Part shown: positions 1-5,149 of the stretch, piece by piece
How positions within the stretch are numbered: position 1 is the stretch's first letter
Layout of the letters: the number at the start of each line of letters is the position of its first letter
Notes under the pieces: generated by a model
Told to the model about the DNA's origin: nothing
Database searches by the model: none
Seen by the model: only the letters and a program-made list of their open reading frames with translations
Translations under genes and position numbers: made by a program
Assembly: GCA_946415665.1 (NCBI GenBank)
Contig: CAMKTI010000124.1
Location: forward strand, 1-5,149
Reading direction: 5' to 3'
Origin: an uncultured Clostridia bacterium
Lineage (GTDB): Bacteria; Bacillota; Clostridia; Lachnospirales; CAMVHY01
Length of the DNA: 5,149 nucleotides

Positions 1-2
1 GC

Positions 3-302
3 ACAATTTCGAGTTATCTTGGAATGACAATGTTAGCTTTAAGTCCGCTCGATTCAAGTTTACTTATTCCTGGAGCATTACTAACCGGCGCTGGATTTAC
101 TGTAAAATCAGTTTGTGTAAATAAATTGGAAGAGCGTAGAAAGATAGTTAATGGTTATGGAACACCCGAAGATTTGCCTACGGATTTAGGTTTAAATCAA
201 GATTTGGATGTTGTACCAGAAAAAATAACAGAAAAAAATAATGACGTTAAAATAAATTTATCAGTGGAAAAAGCGGATTTAGGCAAAGATCGTCATTTAT
301 AA
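3..302 (+). CDS. C-terminal part of an unrecognised protein (5' end outside window)
   Basis: The frame is open from the left edge to a TAA at 300-302, giving 99 visible codons. ATG codons at 24 and 30 could be starts, but no good Shine-Dalgarno motif precedes them and the frame continues upstream, so I read this as the tail of a longer gene. The first ~35 visible residues are hydrophobic and Gly/Ala/Leu rich (around LLIPGALLTGAGF) and could be one membrane helix. A charged, probably soluble tail with the segment YGTPEDLPTDLG follows and ends in KDRHL. I do not recognise a family. It does not look like the C-terminus of AddB, the usual neighbour of addA: no cysteine cluster or nuclease motif is seen. 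The base composition is visibly less AT-extreme than in most of addA. A strong terminator follows, so it is probably not cotranscribed with addA. Confidence 0.6.
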   Translation, partial: TISSYLGMTMLALSPLDSSLLIPGALLTGAGFTVKSVCVNKLEERRKIVNGYGTPEDLPTDLGLNQDLDVVPEKITEKNNDVKINLSVEKADLGKDRHL

Positions 303-354
303 AAATGAAACATAGTTTAATTTGATTGTGTGTTTTGTTTGATATTAATTTTTT

Positions 355-392
355 ATCCTTGAAAGTAAATTTTATTTTCAGGGATTTTTTTT
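355..392 (+). terminator. Intrinsic terminator after the first gene
   Basis: A long hairpin pairs 355-368 (ATCCTTGAAAGTAA) with 372-385, with two G-T wobbles and a 3-base loop. A run of eight T (385-392) follows directly. It lies 52 bases after the stop at 302 and separates the first gene from addA. The stem and T run are as clear as an intrinsic terminator gets in such AT-rich DNA. Confidence 0.88.
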
Positions 393-453
393 GTGCCAAA
401 AGAAATTTTTAATAATATTTTTCATGTGTAATAAATAAGTTATTAAAATTTTT
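393..453 (+). promoter_or_regulatory. Leader of addA with weak promoter candidate and AT-only hairpin
   Basis: Because a terminator closes the preceding gene, the addA promoter should lie here. The best pair I see is TTGTGC (391-396) and TAATAT (413-418) with a 16-base spacer, a poor match to the sigma-70 consensus. An inverted repeat (403-415 with 440-451, one bulged T) consists only of A and T. It would form a weak hairpin whose base adjoins the TTG at 452. Both signals could arise by chance in this composition. Confidence 0.25.
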
Positions 454-3400
454 GGCGAGGAAAAATGGAGATGAAAAAAATTTGATTGATTTTACGGAGG
501 AACAAAAACTGGCAATAAATTCGCGCGAAAAAAATATTTTGGTTTCGGCATCGGCTGGTTCCGGAAAAACATCGGTTTTGGTTGAACGAATAATAAAATT
601 AATTACGGATAAAAAAAAGCCGATCCCGATAAATAAAATTTTAGCGGTGACTTTTACTGAAGCTGCAGCTTGGCAAATAAAAAAAAAAATCGCGCATGAG
701 TTGCGTTTGATAAAAAATAAAAATGAAAATATTAAGCATCAAATTATTTTGTTAGACACGGCAAATATTTCGACGTTACATGCGTTTTGTTTTAAGTTGA
801 TAAAAAAATATTTTTATTTGGTTGATATCGACCCGGAATTTAAAATTGCTGAAGATAATGAAATTGAACTAATAAAATCGGATGTTTTGAATGAAGTGCT
901 GGAAAAAAAATATGCGAGCGGTGAAAAAAAATTTTTTGAGTTGGCAATGGCTTATAACAAAAAAGCTAAAAGCGATGAATTGAAAAAATTAATTTTAAAG
1001 ATTTATGATTTTTCGCGAAGTATTTGTGATAGCAAATTATGGCTTAAAAAATGTAGCGAGAATTTTGTTGTTGAAAAAAAAAATGGTATTAAAAAAAGTT
1101 TATGGTGGCCAGAAATTTTTTGTGAGTTGAAAGAAATAATTTTGGAAATAAAAGATTTGTGCGAAGAAAATATTTTGATTTGTCAAACTGAATTTGGTCC
1201 GGAGAAATATTTTGATGTTTTTGATAAAGAAAGAATTTTTTTTGATGAGCTGGAAAAAAATTTAAATTTGGACTTTAAATTTGATGACGTAAAAAAAAAG
1301 CTGGATGCGTATGAGTTTGAAAAGCTTTTTGGTTATAGACAAAAAATGATTGAGCGGGAAAATATTGATTTGGATTTGATAGGGCAGGCAAAAAAAAATC
1401 GCAATGAAATAAAAGATTTGTTTAAGAGGCTGAAGGAAAAAATTTTTTTTGATAAAGAAGATTTTATTCTGGATGATATTTGTAATTCGCATAAGATTAT
1501 GAGTGAATTGATTAATGTTGTTTTAGATTTTAAAAATGAGTTGCAGAAAAAAAAGTTGGAATTAAATGTTTTGTCTTTTGATGATTTGGAAGAGCTGGCA
1601 ATAAAAATTTTGTCGAGCAAAAAAAAGGAAGTTAAAAATGATTTTTATGAGATTTTGACGGATGAATATCAGGATATAAATGATGTGCAGGAAAAAATTT
1701 TAAATTTAATTTCGTGTGAGTCAAGATTTTTTGTCGGAGATATTAAGCAAAGTATTTATGGTTTTAGAAATTCGTCGCCAGAATTATTTGTGAGTAAATA
1801 TAATTTGTATGAAAAAGGGAATGGGAATTTAAAAATAGATTTGAATCATAATTTTAGAAGTAAAAAAGAAATTATTGATGGTGTTAATTTTATATTTTTA
1901 AAGCTGATGACAAAAAAATTTGGCGGAATAAATTATGTTGAGCAAAAAAAAATATGTGATGAAAATAATGATTTTGATAAAAAAAATGAATTTTATTTGA
2001 TAGTGAATGAAAATGAGCAGGAAGAAAAAATAAAATGTGAAGCGAGATTTATTTGTAAAAAAATAAAATTGTTGTTGAAAAATAATGTGTGCCAAAAATT
2101 TTCGGATATCGCAGTTTTAATTCGGTCGCGTGCAAATTTAAAATTGATTAAAGAAATATTTTTAGAGAATAAAATTAATGTTGAAACAGAAAGCGATGTA
2201 AATTTTTTTGAGCTGCCAGAAATAATTATTTTGATAAGTTATTTAAAAATAATTGATAACCCGTTAAATGATATTGCATTGGTTTCGATTTTGAGATCTG
2301 AAATTTATAATTTGAGTGATAATGAATTGTTAAAAATAAGAGAGATGGACTTGGATAAAAATTTTTATGAGTGCGTAAAAAAATATGATGGGCTAAAGAA
2401 ATTTAAAAGTGATTTAGAAATTTTGCGGCATGAAAAAAATTTTTTGGATATAAGTAATTTGATTTATAGAATTTTAGATTTGACAGATTTTTTTTATTTG
2501 GCGGATATAAATAATAAGCAGGCGCAAAAAAATATAATTAGATTTATTTGTATCGCGAAGGATTATGAAAAAAGTAATTATAAAGGGCTTTTTAATTTTA
2601 TAAGATATCTTGAGAAACTTGAGGAAATGAAAATAAATATAAATGCTGAGGCGGAAAATAAAAATAGTGTAAAAATTTTTACGGTGCATAAAAGTAAAGG
2701 TTTGGAATTTAAAATAGTTTTTTTTAGTTTTTTAGGATGTGATTTTAATTTTAAAGATTTGAAAGAGGAAATTTTGTTGGATAAAGAATTTGGTTTGGGA
2801 AATAAATTTGTTGATATAAATAGGCGGACAAAAATAAATACGATTGCAAGAAATGCAATTGAATTTAAATTGAAGAAAAAAAAACTTGAAGAGGAAATGA
2901 GATTATTATATGTGGCGATGACGCGCGCAAAAGAAAAATTAATTTTGACGGGTAGTATAAAAAAATATAAAAAGAATTTGTTTGGCGGAAATAAATATTG
3001 GTATAAGCACGCAAGAAATTTTTTGGATTGGCTTTTAAATTGTGATTTGGAAAAAAAATTTGATTTTAATGTGATAGATGAAAGCGAAAATTTTGTGGGA
3101 GAAAAAAATTTTGCTGGAGAAAAAAAAATTTTGCCTGTGCCGGAAATTGATTGTGATAAAAAAATAAAACAGGAATTATTTTTGGATTATGAATATGATA
3201 TTTTTGTGAAGTCGAAAGTAAGTATCGCGGAATTAAAAAAAAATGATGATGAAGAATATGTTTTTGATGAACCAGAATTTTTAAAGGGAAAGAAAAATAT
3301 TTTGGGGATGAGAAAAGGGACGGCGGTGCATAGTGTTTTAAGAAATTTGGATTTAAATTTGGCGGCGGATTTTAATGAGATAAATATTTTTTTGGATAAA

Positions 3401-3799
3401 TTGGTGAAGAAAAATATTATTGATAGTGATGAAAAGAAAATGATTGATGTTTTTAAACTTAAAAAATTTTTGGTGAGTGATTTGTTTTATAAGATTAAAA
3501 ATGCTAGTTTTTTAAAAAGGGAATTGCCGTTTGTTTATGAGTTTGATGACGGAAAAAATAATTTAGATAAAAGTTTGATTCATGGGGTTATAGATTGTTT
3601 TTTTGAGTACGAAAAAAAATTATATTTGCTTGATTATAAGACGAATAAGATAAAGGATATGGAAAAGATAAATAATTTGATTGATGAATATAGATTGCAA
3701 TTAAAAATTTATAGATCAGCGTTGGAAAAAAGTTTTAAAAGGAAGATAGATGTAAGTTTGATTTATTTTTTTGATATTGATTTGGTTGTTTATATGTAA
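452..3799 (+). CDS. addA: AddA/RexA-type ATP-dependent DNA helicase and PD-(D/E)XK nuclease
   Basis: This is a superfamily 1 (UvrD/RecB-like) helicase fused to a RecB-family nuclease. In the known family, AddA unwinds and cuts DNA at double-strand breaks together with AddB, preparing ends for RecA repair and degrading linear DNA in the cytoplasm. Visible motifs in the 1115-residue reading: Walker A SASAGSGKT (32-40), motif Ia AVTFTEAAA (65-73), ISTLHAFC (106-113), LSFDDLE (374-380), Walker B TDEYQD (403-408), FFVGDIKQSIYGFR (426-439), NHNFRS (465-470), motif V FTVHKSKGLEF (743-753) and motif VI EEEMRLLYVAMTRAKEKL (813-830). Nuclease part: KVSIAELK (922-929), GTAVH (956-960), LKRELPF (1021-1027), GVIDCFFE (1045-1052, D1048), LLDYKTN (1059-1065, D1061 and K1063) and YRLQLKIY (1080-1087). 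All catalytic residues appear present, so it should be active. It is shorter than the roughly 1200 residues usual in Firmicutes. No AddB gene is visible. Its last codons are duplicated downstream. The start is uncertain (452 or 482). A RecB-like helicase working without AddB is the main alternative. Confidence 0.93.
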   Translation: MARKNGDEKNLIDFTEEQKLAINSREKNILVSASAGSGKTSVLVERIIKLITDKKKPIPINKILAVTFTEAAAWQIKKKIAHELRLIKNKNENIKHQIILLDTANISTLHAFCFKLIKKYFYLVDIDPEFKIAEDNEIELIKSDVLNEVLEKKYASGEKKFFELAMAYNKKAKSDELKKLILKIYDFSRSICDSKLWLKKCSENFVVEKKNGIKKSLWWPEIFCELKEIILEIKDLCEENILICQTEFGPEKYFDVFDKERIFFDELEKNLNLDFKFDDVKKKLDAYEFEKLFGYRQKMIERENIDLDLIGQAKKNRNEIKDLFKRLKEKIFFDKEDFILDDICNSHKIMSELINVVLDFKNELQKKKLELNVLSFDDLEELAIKILSSKKKEVKNDFYEILTDEYQDINDVQEKILNLISCESRFFVGDIKQSIYGFRNSSPELFVSKYNLYEKGNGNLKIDLNHNFRSKKEIIDGVNFIFLKLMTKKFGGINYVEQKKICDENNDFDKKNEFYLIVNENEQEEKIKCEARFICKKIKLLLKNNVCQKFSDIAVLIRSRANLKLIKEIFLENKINVETESDVNFFELPEIIILISYLKIIDNPLNDIALVSILRSEIYNLSDNELLKIREMDLDKNFYECVKKYDGLKKFKSDLEILRHEKNFLDISNLIYRILDLTDFFYLADINNKQAQKNIIRFICIAKDYEKSNYKGLFNFIRYLEKLEEMKININAEAENKNSVKIFTVHKSKGLEFKIVFFSFLGCDFNFKDLKEEILLDKEFGLGNKFVDINRRTKINTIARNAIEFKLKKKKLEEEMRLLYVAMTRAKEKLILTGSIKKYKKNLFGGNKYWYKHARNFLDWLLNCDLEKKFDFNVIDESENFVGEKNFAGEKKILPVPEIDCDKKIKQELFLDYEYDIFVKSKVSIAELKKNDDEEYVFDEPEFLKGKKNILGMRKGTAVHSVLRNLDLNLAADFNEINIFLDKLVKKNIIDSDEKKMIDVFKLKKFLVSDLFYKIKNASFLKRELPFVYEFDDGKNNLDKSLIHGVIDCFFEYEKKLYLLDYKTNKIKDMEKINNLIDEYRLQLKIYRSALEKSFKRKIDVSLIYFFDIDLVVYM
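457..484 (+). promoter_or_regulatory. Ribosome binding region and uncertain start of addA
   Basis: Two purine motifs are present, GAGG at 457-460 and GGAG at 467-470. GGAG lies 11 bases before an in-frame TTG (482), which would give a protein beginning MIDFTEEQ. The TTG at 452 has no motif upstream. ATG codons at 465 and 471 are out of frame by one base. A single extra A in the A7 run 474-480 would put ATG 471 in frame and give the natural-looking start MKKNLIDFTEEQ. The true start is therefore 452, 482, or 471 with a homopolymer indel or slippage. Confidence 0.4.
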
Positions 3800-3838
3800 T
3801 TTTTTGTAGCAAAAAACGCCTTCCATCTAAGAAAGGCG
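3656..3838 (+). repeat. Direct repeat copy 1: 3' end of addA plus terminator arm
   Basis: This segment holds the last ~48 codons of addA, its stop and the hairpin. It matches 4720-4914 at an offset of 1062 bases, rising to 1066 through small indels after the stop. From 3666 to 3712 the copies are identical. Over the coding part (3666-3796) I count 10 substitutions and one inserted T in the other copy, so about 92 % identity. Similarity fades upstream of about 3656 and stops at 3838. Confidence 0.92.
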
Positions 3839-3839
3839 T
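3816..3839. terminator. Shared bidirectional terminator of addA and the membrane protein gene
   Basis: A 7-bp stem (ACGCCTT, 3816-3822, with AAGGCGT, 3833-3839) encloses a 10-base loop. On the minus strand it is followed by TTTTTT (complement of 3811-3816) and begins one base after the stop of the minus-strand gene. On the plus strand the downstream T run is weaker and interrupted. It lies 16 bases after the addA stop, so the two converging genes can both end here, with the better signal for the minus strand. Confidence 0.8.
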
Positions 3840-3840
3840 C

Positions 3841-4614
3841 TTATTGGTTTTTCTTATCATTTTCATTTACGATTTTTTGTTGATTCGGAAAATTATTACC
3901 TGTGTTAACCAATAAGGAGTGTAAGCAGGAGAAGAGCCCCAAGTTGTTTTCAATTTTTTCATTTTCTTTGTCTGATTCATTATTTTTATCTTGTTCTGAT
4001 TTTAATTTGATTTTGTCAAGATATTTTCTCATATCTGCTATGCGATCTTGCATTAATTGCGAATTAAATTTAGCATTGTCCCTATTGTTAAATAAATTAG
4101 AAATGGCCATCAAGGCTGTGACTATTGCAAGTAAAGCAAATAAAATTCCGAGTATTATTTGAACAGCCAGAACCCAACTAAAATATAATGAAGCAATAAA
4201 AAGGATAAAAATAAAAATATTAATTATGCCGGTGCCAATATGAAATTCTGAAAATTGGGAATGTTTTTGTAAACCCCAAATTATCCACGAGATTCCTGTA
4301 CCAGTAAAAGCAAGGATTGCGATCAAAATATCCGTTGTGTCAAAACCTATATTTTTATTTTGTTGTTCAATCTGATTTAACCACTTCTTAAAGTAATCAT
4401 AACAAGTGAATTTTATGTTGCTATCTGGAATTTCAATCTCGTACCCAAGATTGTCTAGCATAAAATTGAGAACATCTTTAGTTGTTGATAATTTTTTTTT
4501 AAATTTATTATTTAAGTATGGTTGAATCTGTTGTATATCACCATTAAAATCACTTTGATATGGATGATTCTTTATTATAAAGTTAACAAACTCAACATTA
4601 TCCAGTTCTTGCAA
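3841..4614 (-). CDS. Unrecognised membrane protein (three predicted helices), cassette cargo
   Basis: The family is not recognised. I place the start at the TTG of 4612-4614, giving 257 residues beginning MQELDNVEF, because TAAGGAGG (4623-4630) lies exactly 8 bases upstream. The GTG at 4621-4623 overlaps that motif and cannot use it. Residues ~1-94 form a soluble N-terminal domain. Hydrophobic segments follow at ~95-116 (around IAILAFTGTGISWIIWG), ~127-148 and ~149-174, the last two almost continuous like a hairpin. The tail (~175-257) is polar and helix-prone, with a Lys/Glu/Asn-rich stretch that could form a coiled coil and contact a partner. There is no signal peptide and no enzymatic motif that I can see. 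The gene has its own promoter and terminator, lies opposite to addA, and is richer in G+C than the addA end (23 of 60 bases in 4261-4320 against 14 of 60 in 3421-3480), consistent with transfer. Small membrane effector or superinfection-type proteins can share this layout, but a defence role is speculation. Confidence 0.82.
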   Translation of the reverse strand: MQELDNVEFVNFIIKNHPYQSDFNGDIQQIQPYLNNKFKKKLSTTKDVLNFMLDNLGYEIEIPDSNIKFTCYDYFKKWLNQIEQQNKNIGFDTTDILIAILAFTGTGISWIIWGLQKHSQFSEFHIGTGIINIFIFILFIASLYFSWVLAVQIILGILFALLAIVTALMAISNLFNNRDNAKFNSQLMQDRIADMRKYLDKIKLKSEQDKNNESDKENEKIENNLGLFSCLHSLLVNTGNNFPNQQKIVNENDKKNQ

Positions 4615-4622
4615 TACAAACA

Positions 4623-4630
4623 CCTCCTTA
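4623..4630 (-). promoter_or_regulatory. Strong ribosome binding site TAAGGAGG
   Basis: Read on the minus strand this is a full match to the 3' end of 16S rRNA, 8 bases before the TTG at 4614. It decides the start codon of the membrane protein gene. It is much stronger than anything in front of addA, so the cargo is probably translated well despite its TTG start. Confidence 0.88.
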
Positions 4631-4649
4631 ATAATTACTATCAGGATTG

Positions 4650-4678
4650 ATTTTAAAACAAAAAATAATATCTGTCAA
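4650..4678 (-). promoter_or_regulatory. Near-consensus sigma-70 promoter of the membrane protein gene
   Basis: On the minus strand there is a perfect -35 TTGACA (4673-4678), a 17-base spacer, and a -10 TAAAAT (4650-4655) that differs from consensus at one base. The expected transcript start is near 4643, leaving a short leader of about 28 bases that contains the ribosome binding site. It lies in the unique DNA between the repeats, so the cargo brings its own promoter. No operator-like palindrome is evident around it, which suggests constitutive expression. Confidence 0.85.
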
Positions 4679-4719
4679 GTACTTTTTTTTTAATCGATAA
4701 AAAACCAATTTAATTTTAA

Positions 4720-4862
4720 GACATAGAAGATAAATAATTTGATTGATGAATATAGATTGCAATTAAAAATTTATCGGTCGGCGTTAGAAAAAAGTTTTAA
4801 AAGAAAAATAGATTTTAGTTTGATTTATTTTTTTGATATTGATTTGGTCATTTATTATGTAA
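4720..4862 (+). pseudogene. 5'-truncated addA C-terminal fragment
   Basis: The frame encodes the same nuclease tail as addA residues ~1073-1113, including IDEYRLQLKIYRSAL and IYFFDIDLV, with only Val to Phe and Val to Ile changes. It begins after an in-frame TAG (4724-4726), has no ribosome binding site, and lacks the rest of the nuclease and all helicase motifs, so it cannot function. One extra T (4856) removes the original stop, and the frame runs on to 4945 without meaning. The TTG at 4739 could formally start a 68-residue peptide, but nothing supports its translation. It is a leftover of the target gene or of the incoming DNA. Confidence 0.88.
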
Positions 4863-4876
4863 ATTTTTTTTGCTAC

Positions 4877-4914
4877 AAAAAACGCCTTTCATCTAGAGAG
4901 TGTAGACAAAGGCG
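4877..4914 (-). terminator. Second-copy hairpin, terminator for the minus strand
   Basis: CGCCTTT (4883-4889) pairs with AAAGGCG (4908-4914). Inside it, TCTA (4892-4895) pairs with TAGA (4903-4906), giving a longer two-part stem. Read on the minus strand, TTTTTT (complement of 4877-4882) follows. On the plus strand only A residues follow, so it would no longer terminate in the addA direction. It corresponds to the terminator at 3816-3839 with an enlarged apical part. Confidence 0.65.
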
Positions 4915-5117
4915 GAAAAAATTAAACAAAGTAATAAAGCAATAAATGATAAACAAGAAGTGCAGCATTTAATCCGACGTCATTTTATCTATCTTTTGTC
5001 ACGAGTAAGCCCAAATTATCGCTTGTCAATCAAAAAAAATTTTTATAAGATCGACTTTATTGCTAAAAATCAAAACTCACTATTCATGGCCAAGAAAAAC
5101 TTTTTGTTTGTCGAGTA
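4906..5117 (+). pseudogene. Short open frame with weak YraN/UPF0102 nuclease resemblance
   Basis: A 70-codon open frame follows the TAG at 4903-4905 and ends at TAG 5115-5117. No ATG start or ribosome binding site is visible; GTG 4960 or ATA 4942 would be the candidates. The peptide contains NYR, then KIDFIAKN, then FLFVE at its end. YraN-family proteins (PD-(D/E)XK fold) show N-[FY]-R, GEIDLIA and LVFVEVK in this order. The Gly-Glu before ID is replaced by Tyr-Lys, spacings are several residues longer, and the frame stops exactly where VEVK would continue; the next codons read QTKFF. It could be a decayed yraN, an unrelated small gene ending in the following terminator, or a chance frame. 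C-containing codons (ATC, CGC, GAC) are commoner than in the addA 3' end. Confidence 0.3.
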
Positions 5118-5134
5118 GCAAACAAAATTTTTTT
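5102..5134 (+). terminator. Probable intrinsic terminator overlapping the stop of the short frame
   Basis: TTTTGTTTG (5102-5110) pairs perfectly with CAAACAAAA (5119-5127) around an 8-base loop, and seven T (5128-5134) follow. A run of A before the stem could extend pairing with the T run, so it may also act on the minus strand. The TAG at 5115-5117 sits in the loop. Only two G-C pairs are present, so the stem is moderate. Confidence 0.6.
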
Positions 5135-5149
5135 AAAGAGAATAATTTT

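Larger units (their letters stand above)
3656..4914. mobile_element. Putative cargo cassette bracketed by duplicated addA 3' ends
   Basis: Two direct repeats of about 185-195 bases, both derived from the addA 3' end and terminator, flank ~880 bases of unrelated DNA carrying one minus-strand gene with its own promoter. The layout matches a Campbell-type integration of DNA that carried an addA end, or an insertion with long target duplication as described for some restriction-modification genes. No recombinase, terminal inverted repeat or tRNA site is visible, so the segment is not obviously self-mobile. The repeats are seen directly; mobility is inference. Confidence 0.45.
4720..4914 (+). repeat. 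Direct repeat copy 2: displaced addA 3' end plus hairpin
   Basis: This is the second copy of the segment at 3656-3838. Relative to copy 1 it has a 2-base gap near 4727, one extra T at 4856 and a longer hairpin loop region. Upstream of 4720 it runs into unique AT-rich DNA that does not resemble addA, and downstream of 4914 similarity to copy 1 ends. Confidence 0.92.

Noticed and set aside
1262..2689. Four minus-strand open frames of 65-95 codons inside addA
   Set aside because: They are antisense to clear helicase coding sequence. Their peptides are Phe/Ile/Lys-rich shadows of AT-rich codons, with no ribosome binding site or family feature.
452..3799. Alternative genetic code (TGA as Gly or Trp)
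   Set aside because: The long frame uses TGG for Trp and GGN for Gly, has no in-frame TGA, and ends at TAA. The standard code explains it fully.
3902..4162. Plus-strand 86-codon frame opposite the membrane protein gene
   Set aside because: The minus strand here has a full promoter, ribosome binding site and membrane topology. The plus frame is Ser/Leu-rich shadow translation without its own signals.
4621..4623. GTG as start of the minus-strand membrane protein (260 residues)
   Set aside because: It overlaps the TAAGGAGG motif by one base, leaving no spacer. The TTG three codons later has the ideal 8-base spacing.
3656..4914. Insertion sequence or integron cassette
   Set aside because: There is no transposase, integrase, terminal inverted repeat or attC-like site. 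The flanking repeats are host gene ends and have diverged, unlike a fresh short target duplication.
4739..4945. 68-residue protein from TTG 4739
   Set aside because: It is the diverged tail of addA with a lost stop. There is no upstream ribosome binding site and the last third reads through a hairpin.
1..5149. CRISPR array, tRNA or rRNA genes
   Set aside because: No regularly spaced short repeats and no cloverleaf or rRNA-like stretches were seen. The only substantial repeat is the addA end pair.

Overview
The window comes from a very AT-rich, gene-dense bacterium. It has TTG starts, Shine-Dalgarno motifs, TAA stops and intrinsic terminators, and the standard code reads cleanly. The lineage cannot be fixed from the sequence. 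An AddA-type helicase-nuclease of reduced length with dense poly(A) tracts would fit a low-GC Firmicute or an AT-rich candidate-phylum (Patescibacteria-like) genome, but this is inference.

Layout. Positions 3-302 hold the C-terminal end of an unrecognised protein, closed by a clear terminator at 355-392. A short AT-rich leader leads into a large plus-strand gene (452-3799) for an AddA/RexA-type DNA helicase-nuclease. All the superfamily 1 helicase motifs and the C-terminal PD-(D/E)XK nuclease residues are visible. No AddB partner is seen. The last ~140 bases of this gene plus its terminator hairpin (3656-3838) occur again as a diverged direct repeat at 4720-4914. Between the repeats lies a self-contained minus-strand transcription unit: a near-consensus promoter (4650-4678), a perfect TAAGGAGG ribosome binding site, a 257-residue membrane protein of unknown function (3841-4614), and a terminator shared with addA. 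Downstream of the second repeat is a short open frame (4906-5117) with a weak resemblance to YraN/UPF0102 nucleases, ending in another hairpin.

Interpretation. The arrangement looks like a small cargo cassette inserted at the 3' end of addA that rebuilt the gene end and left the displaced end behind as a fragment. Codons differ between the two copies mostly at synonymous sites. Both ends therefore seem to have evolved as working addA sequence, one probably in a relative, before being brought together. No integrase or transposase is visible, so homologous (Campbell-type) integration or an insertion with long target duplication is more likely than a self-mobile element. This bracketed cassette is the most noteworthy structure in the window.
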